NCBI RefSeq assembly: GCF_003946265.1
Contig: NZ_RHNO01000004.1
Span: 62,001-126,000, forward strand
DNA: 64,000 nucleotides
From: Levilactobacillus yonginensis
GTDB taxonomy: Bacteria > Bacillota > Bacilli > Lactobacillales > Lactobacillaceae
Reading direction: 5' to 3'
Shown in pieces: positions 8,402 through 16,599 of this stretch (position 1 is the stretch's first letter; the number at the start of each line of letters is the position of its first letter). The position numbers and the translations under genes were made by a program. The notes beneath the pieces are model-generated. The model saw nothing but the letters and a program-made list of their open reading frames with translations, had not been told where the DNA came from and made no database searches.

Positions 8402-9668
8402 CTTGGTCACCTCCGTGTAAACAATACGTGGCTTGAAGCGTGACCTTTTGAGCGACCCGCTGAACGTCCGCCACCGTAATTGCGTCTAACTTTGCTTGCC
8501 AACTCTTAAGTGGCTCCGTCATATGTGTCAGCTGCGTGTTTAACAGCCCGGTCAATCGTCGTTGTGGGCTATCCAATCCCGCTAAACGGGCATTGAGCAA
8601 ACTGGCCTTAACCTCATGCAAGAGTTCAGCAGAGAGCTTTCCAGCCTGCAAATCGGCGAGTTGTTCACCAATGATGGCGACGACCCGCTCCTGATTCTGT
8701 GCCTGAATGCCTGATTGCACACCCATAATTCCCGTGAACGGGTTGTAACTGCTGCTAGCGTAGTAGGCCAGACTAGCCTTCTCTCTCACGTTAGTAAAGA
8801 GCAACGATAAGGGGGTTCCCCCAAAGGCCGCGTTAAAGACAACGGCAGCCAGGAAGTCTGGATCATCACGATAAATGGGAAGATGGTAGGCCAAGTTTAA
8901 TTTGGCTTGAACCACGTCTGCTTGGTCATCCCCTTGCGTCACTGACGGACGTGCATCCCAGTGATAGTACGGTGAAGCGTCTACCACGGTGCGATCCGTC
9001 AGTGGCCAAGTAGCGAGGGACGACTGAACGCGGTCGGCATCCACATCCCCTACAACTGCCACGTGAACGGCATCATTGGCTAACATTTCATGATACGTCT
9101 GTAAAATATCAGTCGCCGTCAACCGGCCTAATTTTTCAGTATCCCCCAAAGCACTCATGGCCTGGGCGGGCTCGGTAAAGACTAATTCTTGTACCCGGCG
9201 GTTGGCCAAGTACTGTTTATCATCATCCAAGGACTTGATGGCTGCCAACAGATTTTGCCGTTGTTGCGTAAAAGTTGGTGCATCAAAACTTCCAGCCGGT
9301 AAGAGCGGCTCAAAGATAACCGCCTTTAGCAGGTCCATTGCTTGCTCAAATAAGGGTTGTTCTTCAGCAAACTGATCGAGATACTGTTCGTTAACCACTG
9401 AACAGGTCAACCGAATCACGTGCTTGGTCCCGAGCTTTAAGACACTAATCCCAAAGACCGCACCATACATTCGGGAAAGTTGCCGCGCTAAAGCGGTTTG
9501 GGTCGGGTAAGCGGCCGTACTTGTCTCTAAGACCTGAGCTAGTAACGCCCGCGCCGTGATGGCGTCAACACTTAAGGGCGCAACAAAGTCCACCTTAATC
9601 CCAATAGTTTTAAATTGTTTGGAGGGTAACATGTCTAAGGTTACCCCATCTCGAATGCGAAAATGCAC
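8391..9668 (-). CDS. ymfF: M16-like peptidase homologue YmfF, zinc site lost
   Basis: 425-residue M16 family protein. In the position where HxxEH is expected the sequence reads RALLAQVLETS, so the catalytic zinc site is absent; this is normal for YmfF-type partners, which are thought to support the active YmfH subunit. It starts at GTG 9668 with GAGGAGG 9 bases upstream. A clear promoter lies upstream, so ymfF-ymfH form an operon. Between ymfH and rodZ the Bacillus genes ymfI, ymfJ and ymfK are missing. Confidence 0.88.
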   Translation of the reverse strand: MHFRIRDGVTLDMLPSKQFKTIGIKVDFVAPLSVDAITARALLAQVLETSTAAYPTQTALARQLSRMYGAVFGISVLKLGTKHVIRLTCSVVNEQYLDQFAEEQPLFEQAMDLLKAVIFEPLLPAGSFDAPTFTQQRQNLLAAIKSLDDDKQYLANRRVQELVFTEPAQAMSALGDTEKLGRLTATDILQTYHEMLANDAVHVAVVGDVDADRVQSSLATWPLTDRTVVDASPYYHWDARPSVTQGDDQADVVQAKLNLAYHLPIYRDDPDFLAAVVFNAAFGGTPLSLLFTNVREKASLAYYASSSYNPFTGIMGVQSGIQAQNQERVVAIIGEQLADLQAGKLSAELLHEVKASLLNARLAGLDSPQRRLTGLLNTQLTHMTEPLKSWQAKLDAITVADVQRVAQKVTLQATYCLHGGDQDAE

Positions 9669-9708
9669 GCGTTATTGCCTCCTCTGACAAAATACTAATC
9701 GATGTTCA

Positions 9709-9737
9709 ATTCTAAGGGAACTGCCAGCTAAATACAA
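9709..9737 (-). promoter_or_regulatory. ymfF promoter
   Basis: Minus strand TTGTAT (9732-9737), 17-bp spacer, TAGAAT (9709-9714), 41 bases from the ymfF start codon. Confidence 0.7.
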
Positions 9738-9781
9738 GCGAGCCGACCAAATTCATCCAGAATGGTCGTTCCATTATCAAG

Positions 9782-9817
9782 AAAAAGAGACCGCGACATA
9801 TTTCGTCTGGTCTCTTC
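9782..9817 (-). terminator. terminator after the amino acid ABC transporter
   Basis: Minus strand AAGAGACC (9809-9816) pairs with GGTCTCTT around a 16-nt loop and runs into TTTTT (9782-9787). Confidence 0.85.
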
Positions 9818-9848
9818 ATTACGTCACGTGTCTAGACGACACCGTGCG

Positions 9849-10697
9849 TTATTTTTTCAGAAGTGGTGTATCAACATTGCTGCCGAACCACTTTTCATTA
9901 ATTTTTTTCAATTGGCCGTTAGCGGCTAACTGCTTCAAACCAGCGTTAATCTTCCGACGCATCGTCACGTCGCCCTTCCGCGTTCCCACGGCAAATTTTT
10001 CCTTAGGGAAGGACCCAACAGTCACCCGATAATCCTCGGGATGTGCCTGGTGTTTGATGTAGTAGTTCGCGTAGGTACTGTCGATCAATAAGCCCTTAAT
10101 GCGGCCAACGTTCAGGTCAATAAACGCGTTGGTAAATGAGTCGTAAGTCACTGCCTCATGATTCTTGATGCGATCTTTCAACAGTTTTGGATAGGTATCA
10201 ATGTCGTTTGCTCCTGATGAACCGGTTTGCGCTCCCAACACCTTACCCTGCATGCCGGCATAGGACGTAATGTTATCCTTTTTCAGCGTAACCAACACCT
10301 GATCATTGTTCAGATAGGTGTCTGAGAAGGCGACTTGTTTTTCCCGTTGGGGGGTAATGGAAAACCCATTCCAAATCAAGTCAATCGTGCCGTTGTGTAA
10401 TTCAGTGACGTTCATGTTCCAGTCGATACTTTGAAAGTCAGCTTTCACCCCGTAAAGCTTAAAAACAGCGCGAGCTAAGTCGATATCGTATCCAACCAGC
10501 TTCCCACTCTTCTGTCGGAAACCCATGGGAACAAAACTATCGTCCAACCCAATTACCACTTTTTTATTCTTCTTGATGGTCGACCAGGTGTCCGCCGTAT
10601 CTGCCCGCTGCGTAACCGTTGCACAACCAGCTAAGACGCCAGCCAATCCAACCACGAGTCCTAACAGGGCCCAAATTCGAATTGCTTTAAATTTCAT
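9849..10697 (-). CDS. amino acid ABC transporter substrate-binding lipoprotein (predicted histidine)
   Basis: 282-residue family 3 solute-binding protein. The N-terminus is a lipoprotein signal with lipobox LAGC (Cys25). The mature part shows the usual pattern: VVIGLDDSFVPMGF, GYDIDLARAV, DLIWNGFSITPQREKQV, and GAQTGSSG. Last gene of a permease-ATPase-binding protein operon; AGGAGG before ATG. The family binds polar amino acids; the substrate is predicted as histidine because the operon leader is a T-box with a CAC specifier. Sequence of the protein alone would not settle substrate. Confidence 0.9.
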   Translation of the reverse strand: MKFKAIRIWALLGLVVGLAGVLAGCATVTQRADTADTWSTIKKNKKVVIGLDDSFVPMGFRQKSGKLVGYDIDLARAVFKLYGVKADFQSIDWNMNVTELHNGTIDLIWNGFSITPQREKQVAFSDTYLNNDQVLVTLKKDNITSYAGMQGKVLGAQTGSSGANDIDTYPKLLKDRIKNHEAVTYDSFTNAFIDLNVGRIKGLLIDSTYANYYIKHQAHPEDYRVTVGSFPKEKFAVGTRKGDVTMRRKINAGLKQLAANGQLKKINEKWFGSNVDTPLLKK

Positions 10698-10711
10698 TCA
10701 ATTGGTCCCTC

Positions 10712-11347
10712 CTAGCTCTTGGGTTCGACCCGCAACATCTGATCAGCAATTGATTCAGCGAATGGCATATCATGGGTGACCACGATTTGGGTCATGCCTT
10801 CTTGTTTTAGATCTAAAATAATTTGTTCAACTTCCCGCCGCAGATCGGGGTCCAACGCAGAAGTTGGTTCGTCGTAACATAACAACTTAGGATGCATGGC
10901 CAGGGCCCGGACAATGGCGACCCGTTGCTTTTGTCCCCCAGACAATTCGTATGGGAATAAGTCGGCTTTCCCTTCCAAATTCAATTGTTTAAGCAACTGC
11001 CGGGCTTCTTTTTCTGCCTCAGCAGCAGACTTTTTCAAGACCATGGTTGGCGCTAATGTAACGTTCTGTAAAACCGTTAAATTGGGAAATAACTGGAAGT
11101 CTTGGAACACAACCCCAATGACGGCGTCGTTGTTCCGGTTCGTGGCTGGATCAAAGGCTTCGCCATCCAGTAGAAACGTCCCGGCATCCACCGTGGCTAA
11201 TCCACTGATGCACCGGAGTAAGGTCGTCTTACCGGCTCCAGAAGGTCCAACAATCGTCAAAATCTGACCATCTGCAACAGTTAAGTTCACGTCATCAAGG
11301 ATAGTCTTACCACCGAATTTTTTCGTAATTCCTTTAAGTTCTAACAT
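10712..11347 (-). CDS. amino acid ABC transporter ATP-binding protein (predicted histidine)
   Basis: 211-residue ABC ATPase of the GlnQ/HisP class. Walker A GPSGAGKTT near residue 35, Q-loop VFQDFQLFPNL, signature LSGGQKQRVAI, Walker B LLCYDEPTSALDP and H-loop VVTHD are all intact. Slightly short because it lacks a C-terminal extension. It sits between the permease gene (18-bp gap) and the binding protein gene (14-bp gap), so all three are cotranscribed from the T-box leader. Confidence 0.93.
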   Translation of the reverse strand: MLELKGITKKFGGKTILDDVNLTVADGQILTIVGPSGAGKTTLLRCISGLATVDAGTFLLDGEAFDPATNRNNDAVIGVVFQDFQLFPNLTVLQNVTLAPTMVLKKSAAEAEKEARQLLKQLNLEGKADLFPYELSGGQKQRVAIVRALAMHPKLLCYDEPTSALDPDLRREVEQIILDLKQEGMTQIVVTHDMPFAESIADQMLRVEPKS

Positions 11348-11365
11348 GTTTGACCCATCCTTTCT

Positions 11366-12007
11366 TTAACGCCAATAACTATAGTGCTTTTCTAACCGTT
11401 TCAGGACCAACGTGCAAACCGCCGTCAGGAGTAAGTAGATGACCCCAACCAACAGCATTGGCAGCAACGTTACGTCGCGCGCCATGGCTACATTTCCGGC
11501 TCGTAATAAATCACCTAACCCGATAACGTAAACCAAAGATGAATCCTTAACCAAGTTGATAACTTCATTCCCAATGGATGGTAACACAATTTTAACCACT
11601 TGCGGAATAACGATTCGTCGTAACGTTTGCCAGTTCGTTAATCGCAGAACCCGGGCACTTTCGTACTGACCAACCGGAATGGCTTGTAACCCACCCCGAA
11701 AGATTTCAGCGAAGTACGCCGTGTAGTTCAAGATGAAGGCGAAGAGTGCTGCATCGTAACGCTGAAAGACGATGCCAACGATGGGAAGACCGTAAAAGAC
11801 AAAAATTAATTGCAGTAACAATGGCGTTCCCCGCATTAACCAAACGTAAACGTTGATCAACCAAGTTAGGGGTTTAAAATTGGTCGTCATTCCTAGACCT
11901 ACCAGAATTCCCAACGGAATTGAGATAATAATCGTCCAGAAGAAGATCGACAACGTCATTCCGGTCCCGGAAATCAGTGATGGTAAAATCTGTTCAACAT
12001 AGTGCAT
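11366..12007 (-). CDS. amino acid ABC transporter permease (predicted histidine)
   Basis: 213-residue HisM/GlnP-type permease with about five membrane helices and the EAA-like loop FAEIFRGGLQAIPVGQYESAR. It starts at ATG 12007 behind AAAAGGAGGAG. It is the first gene after the T-box leader; only 23 bases separate it from the T-run of the second terminator. One permease gene implies a homodimeric channel. Family firm, substrate inferred from the His specifier. Confidence 0.92.
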   Translation of the reverse strand: MHYVEQILPSLISGTGMTLSIFFWTIIISIPLGILVGLGMTTNFKPLTWLINVYVWLMRGTPLLLQLIFVFYGLPIVGIVFQRYDAALFAFILNYTAYFAEIFRGGLQAIPVGQYESARVLRLTNWQTLRRIVIPQVVKIVLPSIGNEVINLVKDSSLVYVIGLGDLLRAGNVAMARDVTLLPMLLVGVIYLLLTAVCTLVLKRLEKHYSYWR

Positions 12008-12030
12008 AACAATTCTCCTCCTTTTGCCAC

Positions 12031-12088
12031 AAAAAAAGCCCCTTGAGAAAATTTCTCAAGAGGGCGTTTGTACGCTGTGCCACCTCAT
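12031..12088 (-). promoter_or_regulatory. second T-box antiterminator/terminator module
   Basis: On the minus strand GAGG-TGGCACA-GCGT...ACGC-CCTC (within 12060-12086) has the layout of a T-box antiterminator: two short helices with a 7-nt bulge holding TGG for pairing with tRNA NCCA. It overlaps the terminator TTGAG...CTCAA (12044-12060) with CCTC/GGGG pairing and a T run at 12031-12037. Only about 68 nt separate it from the first terminator, too little for its own Stem I. Confidence 0.7.
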
Positions 12089-12155
12089 GTTCTCGACGAA
12101 GCTCACGCCACGCCGACTCAACGAGTTGCCAGCACTGCTGAAGAAGAGTGGGATT

Positions 12156-12416
12156 AAAAAAGTCCCCTTAGGTCCGAAGACCTAAGAGGACGATAACATC
12201 GTGGTTCCACCTCTGTTTGTCGTTCTATCACTAAAACGACCTCAGCGAGTTGCAAGCAACTCCAGCGATAACGGGCTACCCCGAACCATCCTACTTGTTT
12301 CAGACGGTCAACTCACAGATGTGGTTCGACCAACTAAGACCACCCGTTTCCATCTACCGGGCTTTCTGTCGTCTCTTAGTCAGTCTACTCTTCCGTTCAA
12401 AGTTTTTTATTTCATT
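12156..12416 (-). promoter_or_regulatory. T-box leader with CAC (His) specifier
   Basis: T-box riboswitch. Stem I is recognisable by AGTAGAC, the distal CCCGGTAGATGG...CGGG segment and a specifier strand reading GAAC-CAC-ATCTGTGAG on the minus strand near 12320-12335; the valS leader in this window has GAAC-GTA in the same place, which fixes the specifier as CAC, histidine. The T-box sequence AGAGGTGGAACCACG is at 12200-12214 and the terminator GTCCTCTTAGGT...ACCTAAGGGGAC plus T run at 12156-12191. Uncharged tRNA-His is expected to allow transcription of the ABC transporter. Confidence 0.88.
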
Positions 12417-12422
12417 GCCAAT

Positions 12423-12451
12423 ATAGTACGAGTTTTTTGACTCACCGTCAA
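12423..12451 (-). promoter_or_regulatory. promoter of the His T-box operon
   Basis: Minus strand TTGACG (12446-12451), 17-bp spacer, TACTAT (12423-12428). Transcription would start near 12416, giving a leader of about 410 nt before the permease gene. Confidence 0.8.
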
Positions 12452-12461
12452 CCCCTAATTT

Positions 12462-13268
12462 CTAGCCGCGGTGAAACCAACTGCTGACTCGGTGCCAAAA
12501 ACCAGTAGATTCCTGATCCTCGATCTTCATCAGTGGCACGGTTTGACCTTCCAACCGACGGGCCACGTTACGATAACCCTGAGAAGCTGGATTGTCAGTC
12601 TGCATCACGATTGGTTCACCCTTGTTAGACGTGGTGATCACCGCATCATCATCAAAGATGATCCCCAATAACTCGATACCAAGGTGATGGGTAATTTCAT
12701 CAATATCCATCATCGACCCGTCCTGCATCATATTCCGGCGAATCCGGTTGATCAATAAACGTGGTGCTTCAGTCAATGGATGTTGTTCTAACAGACCCAC
12801 GACCCGGTCGGCATCCCGTACGGCGGAAATTTCTGGCGTCGTCACAACAATGGCAGCGTCAGCACCCGCAACGGCATTCATGAACCCTTGCTCGATTCCG
12901 GCTGGACAGTCAATTAAAACGTAATCGTATTCAGGTTTTAATTCATCAACAATTTCTTTGACTTGTTCGGGATCTAAGGCCGTCTTGTCCGTGTTCTGAG
13001 CAGCTGGCAACAAGTACAGCTTGTCATCGAAGCGCTTGTCCTTGACCAGCGCTTGCGGCAACTTAGCGCGGCCCTCAGCAACGTCCACAATATCATAAAT
13101 AATGCGGTTATCGAGGCCTAAGACCACGTCCAGGTTCCGGAGACCAATATCCAAATCCATCAGGCAGACCCGTTTGCCCATTAAGGCTAAGGCCGTTCCG
13201 ATGTTGGCACTCGTGGTTGTTTTCCCAACACCACCCTTACCGGAGGTGATAACAATTGCTTTTCCCAT
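12462..13268 (-). CDS. minD: septum site-determining protein MinD
   Basis: 268-residue deviant Walker A ATPase (GKGGVGKTT at 10-18) that with MinC blocks division at the poles. DLDIGLRNLD, IDCPAGIEQGF and TTPEISAVRDADR are typical. The C-terminus ends in an amphipathic segment (FWHRVSSWFH) for membrane binding. Directly downstream of minC with a 2-bp gap to the minC stop codon. No MinE is present, as usual in Firmicutes. No terminator was found; the next promoter (His T-box) starts just downstream. Confidence 0.97.
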   Translation of the reverse strand: MGKAIVITSGKGGVGKTTTSANIGTALALMGKRVCLMDLDIGLRNLDVVLGLDNRIIYDIVDVAEGRAKLPQALVKDKRFDDKLYLLPAAQNTDKTALDPEQVKEIVDELKPEYDYVLIDCPAGIEQGFMNAVAGADAAIVVTTPEISAVRDADRVVGLLEQHPLTEAPRLLINRIRRNMMQDGSMMDIDEITHHLGIELLGIIFDDDAVITTSNKGEPIVMQTDNPASQGYRNVARRLEGQTVPLMKIEDQESTGFWHRVSSWFHRG

Positions 13269-13270
13269 AT

Positions 13271-13942
13271 CTAAATTCCTCCAATCTGGTTATACAACTT
13301 TGGATTAATCTTCTTAAGTTGGCCCAACTTGCCATACGACAAGACGTGTAAGTCGTTGACGTACGCAATAGTCTGACCAGAATCAGTCAACTGATCTGGT
13401 TCAATAATATCAAATTGTTCTGCGATTCGAACCTGTTGGGCTGATTGAAGATTCCCCATAATCAGCTTGGATTCGTCATCGGGGTACCCTGCTTGGAGAA
13501 TACCCATAACGTCCCCCATTGAAAAGATATTACCCGTTGTAACCAGCTTACCGCCTTCATGAATGGTTCCTAGGAACAGGATGTCCCCCTTCATGTTGAC
13601 CTCTTGCCCATTACGAATAATCTTACTCAACAAATGAACATTGTCCCGTTCTTTCAATTGCAACGCGTCGTCAATCGTCATGACGTTCGCTGAAATCTTA
13701 TGAATTTCGAAGCGTGGATAGTTGGCCACGAGCTGCTCGATACGGGTTCGTTCATCGGCAGTCAGAATGCGATCTTCCGTCAACACGTCCAAAGACACCT
13801 TGGACGATGCCAACGCCTGCGGATCAACCTTCAGATTTTCTAATAATGCTTTTAAGTCAACCAGGATTTGGTCTAAACTCGCTGATTGCTTGAGCACCAA
13901 ATCATAGCCGTTTTGTGTTCCACGTAATACGGCAGCTTGCAT
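13271..13942 (-). CDS. minC: septum site-determining protein MinC
   Basis: 223-residue FtsZ polymerisation inhibitor. The N-terminal domain (about 1-100) is followed by the C-terminal beta-helix domain with GDILFLGTIHEGGKL and TTGNIFSMGDVMGI, typical of MinC. The start is placed at ATG 13942 (MQAAVLRGTQNG) because GGAGGG lies 9 bases upstream; an upstream in-frame TTG at 13975 would put the ribosome binding site inside the gene. Part of the mreBCD-minCD cluster, 20 bp after mreD. Confidence 0.93.
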   Translation of the reverse strand: MQAAVLRGTQNGYDLVLKQSASLDQILVDLKALLENLKVDPQALASSKVSLDVLTEDRILTADERTRIEQLVANYPRFEIHKISANVMTIDDALQLKERDNVHLLSKIIRNGQEVNMKGDILFLGTIHEGGKLVTTGNIFSMGDVMGILQAGYPDDESKLIMGNLQSAQQVRIAEQFDIIEPDQLTDSGQTIAYVNDLHVLSYGKLGQLKKINPKLYNQIGGI

Positions 13943-13962
13943 AGCTTTCGTTCCCTCCACAC

Positions 13963-14493
13963 CTATCTTAGCCAATTATACACCCAACGAATCGGGAAAT
14001 ATAAAAGGACAAACATTGCTAAGTTAAAGGCCAACGTTGGCCCTAACGTATTCACCAAAAAGGTGCTCCCCGCCATGTCATTCAAATGAATGGCACGACT
14101 GGCCACGTAACCTAGCGCTTCTACAACGGTAATATCAATAAAGTAGATCAACAAACCGCTTAAAAAGTTAGGCCGAATGTAGGCGACCATTAACCGGGTC
14201 AGGTAAATAACTACGGGGAAAATGAAGATATAAATCCCAAAGATTCCCGTATAGTACAAGTCAAAAATTGCCCCGGCAACAGCCGCCCACCGAGCCAGCG
14301 GCATCTCAAATGCAGATGAATCAGCCTCAAAAATAGCACCACACACTAGCCATAGAACCACTAAGTGGCTAACCATAGCCGTTGGTGCTCGAAACATGTG
14401 CACACTAAACACTTGACTAATAGCCCCGTCGATCAACAGCATCAAGAATAAACCTACGGGAAAGCCAAAGCGTAACTTGGATAATCGATACAC
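13963..14493 (-). CDS. mreD: rod shape-determining protein MreD
   Basis: 176-residue protein with about five membrane helices, partner of MreC in the elongasome. Low sequence conservation is typical; the assignment rests on length, hydrophobicity and its place between mreC and minC. The start is set at GTG 14493 (VYRLSKLRFGFP) behind AGGGGGG; a longer ORF from 14526 has no ribosome binding site and would overlap mreC. Confidence 0.9.
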   Translation of the reverse strand: MYRLSKLRFGFPVGLFLMLLIDGAISQVFSVHMFRAPTAMVSHLVVLWLVCGAIFEADSSAFEMPLARWAAVAGAIFDLYYTGIFGIYIFIFPVVIYLTRLMVAYIRPNFLSGLLIYFIDITVVEALGYVASRAIHLNDMAGSTFLVNTLGPTLAFNLAMFVLLYFPIRWVYNWLR

Positions 14494-14506
14494 GATTGGT
14501 TCCCCC

Positions 14507-15358
14507 CTACTGTTTCGTGACGGCAACCGTCACAATGTTCAGGTCGCTCAGATCAGTAGCGGGTGTGATGTACAGCTTAGTAGACAGACCGTAGTCATCC
14601 CCACTGGCCTTCGCCACTTTACCAACATACAAACCCTTTGGCGTGACGCCGCCGAGGCCGCTGGTAACGACCTTATCACCCTTGTTAATTTTGGCTTTCG
14701 TGGTGATATTGTTCATGGTAATCTGACCAGTTGTGGACTTGTAACCACTCAAGACACCGTTAACGGTGCTACCGGACTTAGTCGTAATCTGAACGGCAAA
14801 TCGGTTGGCCGTATCGTTATTATCCGTAATCAACTCGACCTTAGAATTCGTCTTGTTAACTTCAGCAACTCGACCAATCAGTCCTGATCCAGACATAACT
14901 GGCATATTCTTCACAATCCCTGCGGATGAGCCTTTGTTGATCACCACTTGGTTTTGCCAAGAAGATGGCGTCCGCGTGATTACTGACGCTGTCACGGCTG
15001 AATAGTCCGTCAATGAGCTATTCAATGAAATCTCTTTTTTGAGTTGTTTGTTTTCTTTAGCTAACGTCTGATCACGCACCTTGGTCTGGGCGAGCTCACT
15101 GACTTGTTTCTTCAATTGCTGGTTTTCTTGGTACGTATTCAGTAACTCTGACAGTGAACTGACAGAACCACTGAGACCGTTAGTTGGGATGGCGACGACG
15201 CGGTCCACAAAGCCAACAATATCGTTACCGAATTGTTGAACCAATGGTGGCGTGGACTTCTTATTCCGAATGGTTACGGATACCGTCATCAAGGCAAAGC
15301 TAACAATCACGCAGACAATGATGATGACCAGTCGCCGATTGAAAGAAAATTTCTGCAT
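14507..15358 (-). CDS. mreC: rod shape-determining protein MreC
   Basis: 283-residue bitopic protein linking MreB to penicillin-binding proteins outside the membrane. One N-terminal helix (about 8-28), a coiled coil (about 65-105, QLKKQVSELAQ and KENKQLKKEI) and an extracellular beta-rich domain with VVINKGSSAGI, GLIGRV and GDKVVTSGLGG. Follows mreB after an 83-bp gap with hairpins that may lower mreCD relative to mreB. Confidence 0.95.
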   Translation of the reverse strand: MQKFSFNRRLVIIIVCVIVSFALMTVSVTIRNKKSTPPLVQQFGNDIVGFVDRVVAIPTNGLSGSVSSLSELLNTYQENQQLKKQVSELAQTKVRDQTLAKENKQLKKEISLNSSLTDYSAVTASVITRTPSSWQNQVVINKGSSAGIVKNMPVMSGSGLIGRVAEVNKTNSKVELITDNNDTANRFAVQITTKSGSTVNGVLSGYKSTTGQITMNNITTKAKINKGDKVVTSGLGGVTPKGLYVGKVAKASGDDYGLSTKLYITPATDLSDLNIVTVAVTKQ

Positions 15359-15414
15359 GTTTGACCTCCATCTGATTCGGTATGTTGGTAATTAGCATAC
15401 CGTCACAATAAAGA

Positions 15415-15436
15415 AGCGGGAAGCTGCCTTCCCGCT
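15415..15436 (-). terminator. hairpin between mreB and mreC (attenuator-like)
   Basis: Minus strand AGCGGGAAG-GCAG-CTTCCCGCT is a perfect 9-bp stem followed by TCTTTATT, a weak T tract. A second stem, GGTATG...CATACC, lies just downstream at about 15379-15402. Probably a partial terminator or processing site. Confidence 0.6.
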
Positions 15437-15441
15437 AGTCC

Positions 15442-16446
15442 CTATTTTTTCTTCATGACATCGATACTCTTTAATGATTCACCAGTACCAGCAGCAACAC
15501 AATCCAATGGATCGGTGGCAATGGATACCGGAACCTTCGTGGCATCAGCGATTACTTCAGATAAGTTCTTCAGCAAAGCGCCCCCACCAGTTAAGACGAT
15601 TCCATGATCGATGACGTCAGCAGCAATTTCTGGCGACGTTTCTTCCAAGGTTTCCTTGATAGCGGTAATGACATCCTGAACGGGTTCTTGGATGGCCTTA
15701 GCCACATCAACGGCAGATACTTCAACACCCTTAGGTAAACCGGTAATCAGGTCACGACCTCGAATCGTCGTTCCTTCAATGTTTTCAGCATCTTCAACTG
15801 AAGCGGAACCAATGTCCATCTTCAGCTTTTCAGCAGTCCGTTCACCAATTAACAGGTTGAAGTTGGCCCGAACGTACGTCGCAATGGCGTCGTCCAGCTT
15901 ATCACCGGCAACTCGGATTGAACGACTGGAAACAATTCCGCCTAGGGAAATCGTTGCCACGTCGGTCGTTCCACCACCCATGTCAACAACCATGCTCCCG
16001 GTTGGGTCCATGACGGGCAAGCCGGCACCAATAGCTGCAGCAAATGGTTCTTCGATGACGTAAGCGTCACGAGCACCAGCAACACGGGTTGCGTCAATGA
16101 CGGCCCGCTTTTCTACTTCCGTTACACCACTCGGTACACAGACCATGACGTAAGGCTTACCACTAGATTTACCAACCGTTTTTTCGATGAAGTACTTCAT
16201 CATGGCAACGGTCGTATCATAATCAGCAATAACCCCATCTTTCATGGGCCGAATGGCAACAATACTAGCCGGCGTACGGCCGATCATTGCGCGAGCGTCT
16301 TCACCAACGGACACAATTTCCCCAGACTTTGTGTTCTTGGCGACAACAGAAGGTTCGCGAAGAACGATTCCTTTACCGTCAACGTATACAATTGTATTGG
16401 CGGTACCAAGATCGATCCCAATATTTTTCGTTCCTAATCCGAACAC
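15442..16446 (-). CDS. mreB: rod shape-determining protein MreB
   Basis: 334-residue actin-like ATPase guiding lateral wall synthesis. Phosphate 1 motif [10 protein letters not shown], phosphate 2 motif [12 protein letters not shown] and adenosine motif [12 protein letters not shown] are intact. It starts with GTG at 16446 behind GAAGGGATG. First of mreBCD-minCD after radC. A second MreB-family gene, mbl, lies at 43.6-44.6 kb. Confidence 0.97.
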   Translation of the reverse strand: MFGLGTKNIGIDLGTANTIVYVDGKGIVLREPSVVAKNTKSGEIVSVGEDARAMIGRTPASIVAIRPMKDGVIADYDTTVAMMKYFIEKTVGKSSGKPYVMVCVPSGVTEVEKRAVIDATRVAGARDAYVIEEPFAAAIGAGLPVMDPTGSMVVDMGGGTTDVATISLGGIVSSRSIRVAGDKLDDAIATYVRANFNLLIGERTAEKLKMDIGSASVEDAENIEGTTIRGRDLITGLPKGVEVSAVDVAKAIQEPVQDVITAIKETLEETSPEIAADVIDHGIVLTGGGALLKNLSEVIADATKVPVSIATDPLDCVAAGTGESLKSIDVMKKK

Positions 16447-16512
16447 TGTGTTTCATCCCTTCATTGTCAACAAAATTATTAATGGATTTTTGTCTTATTC
16501 ATTGATAGACGT

Positions 16513-16521
16513 ATTATAACA
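16513..16521 (-). promoter_or_regulatory. extended -10 promoter for mreB
   Basis: Minus strand TGT (16519-16521) plus consensus TATAAT (16513-16518), no good -35; gives a leader of about 60 nt for mreB. Confidence 0.7.
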
Positions 16522-16599
16522 TACCTATCTACGTGAGAACACGTCGTCAAGATTAAGAATACCGAACTTTTAACGAGAAAGAAATACTTAAAAGTGATT

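Noticed and set aside
12201-12440. ORF of 79 residues on the plus strand
   Set aside because: It lies opposite the T-box leader, has no ribosome binding site and its sequence is explained by the RNA structure.
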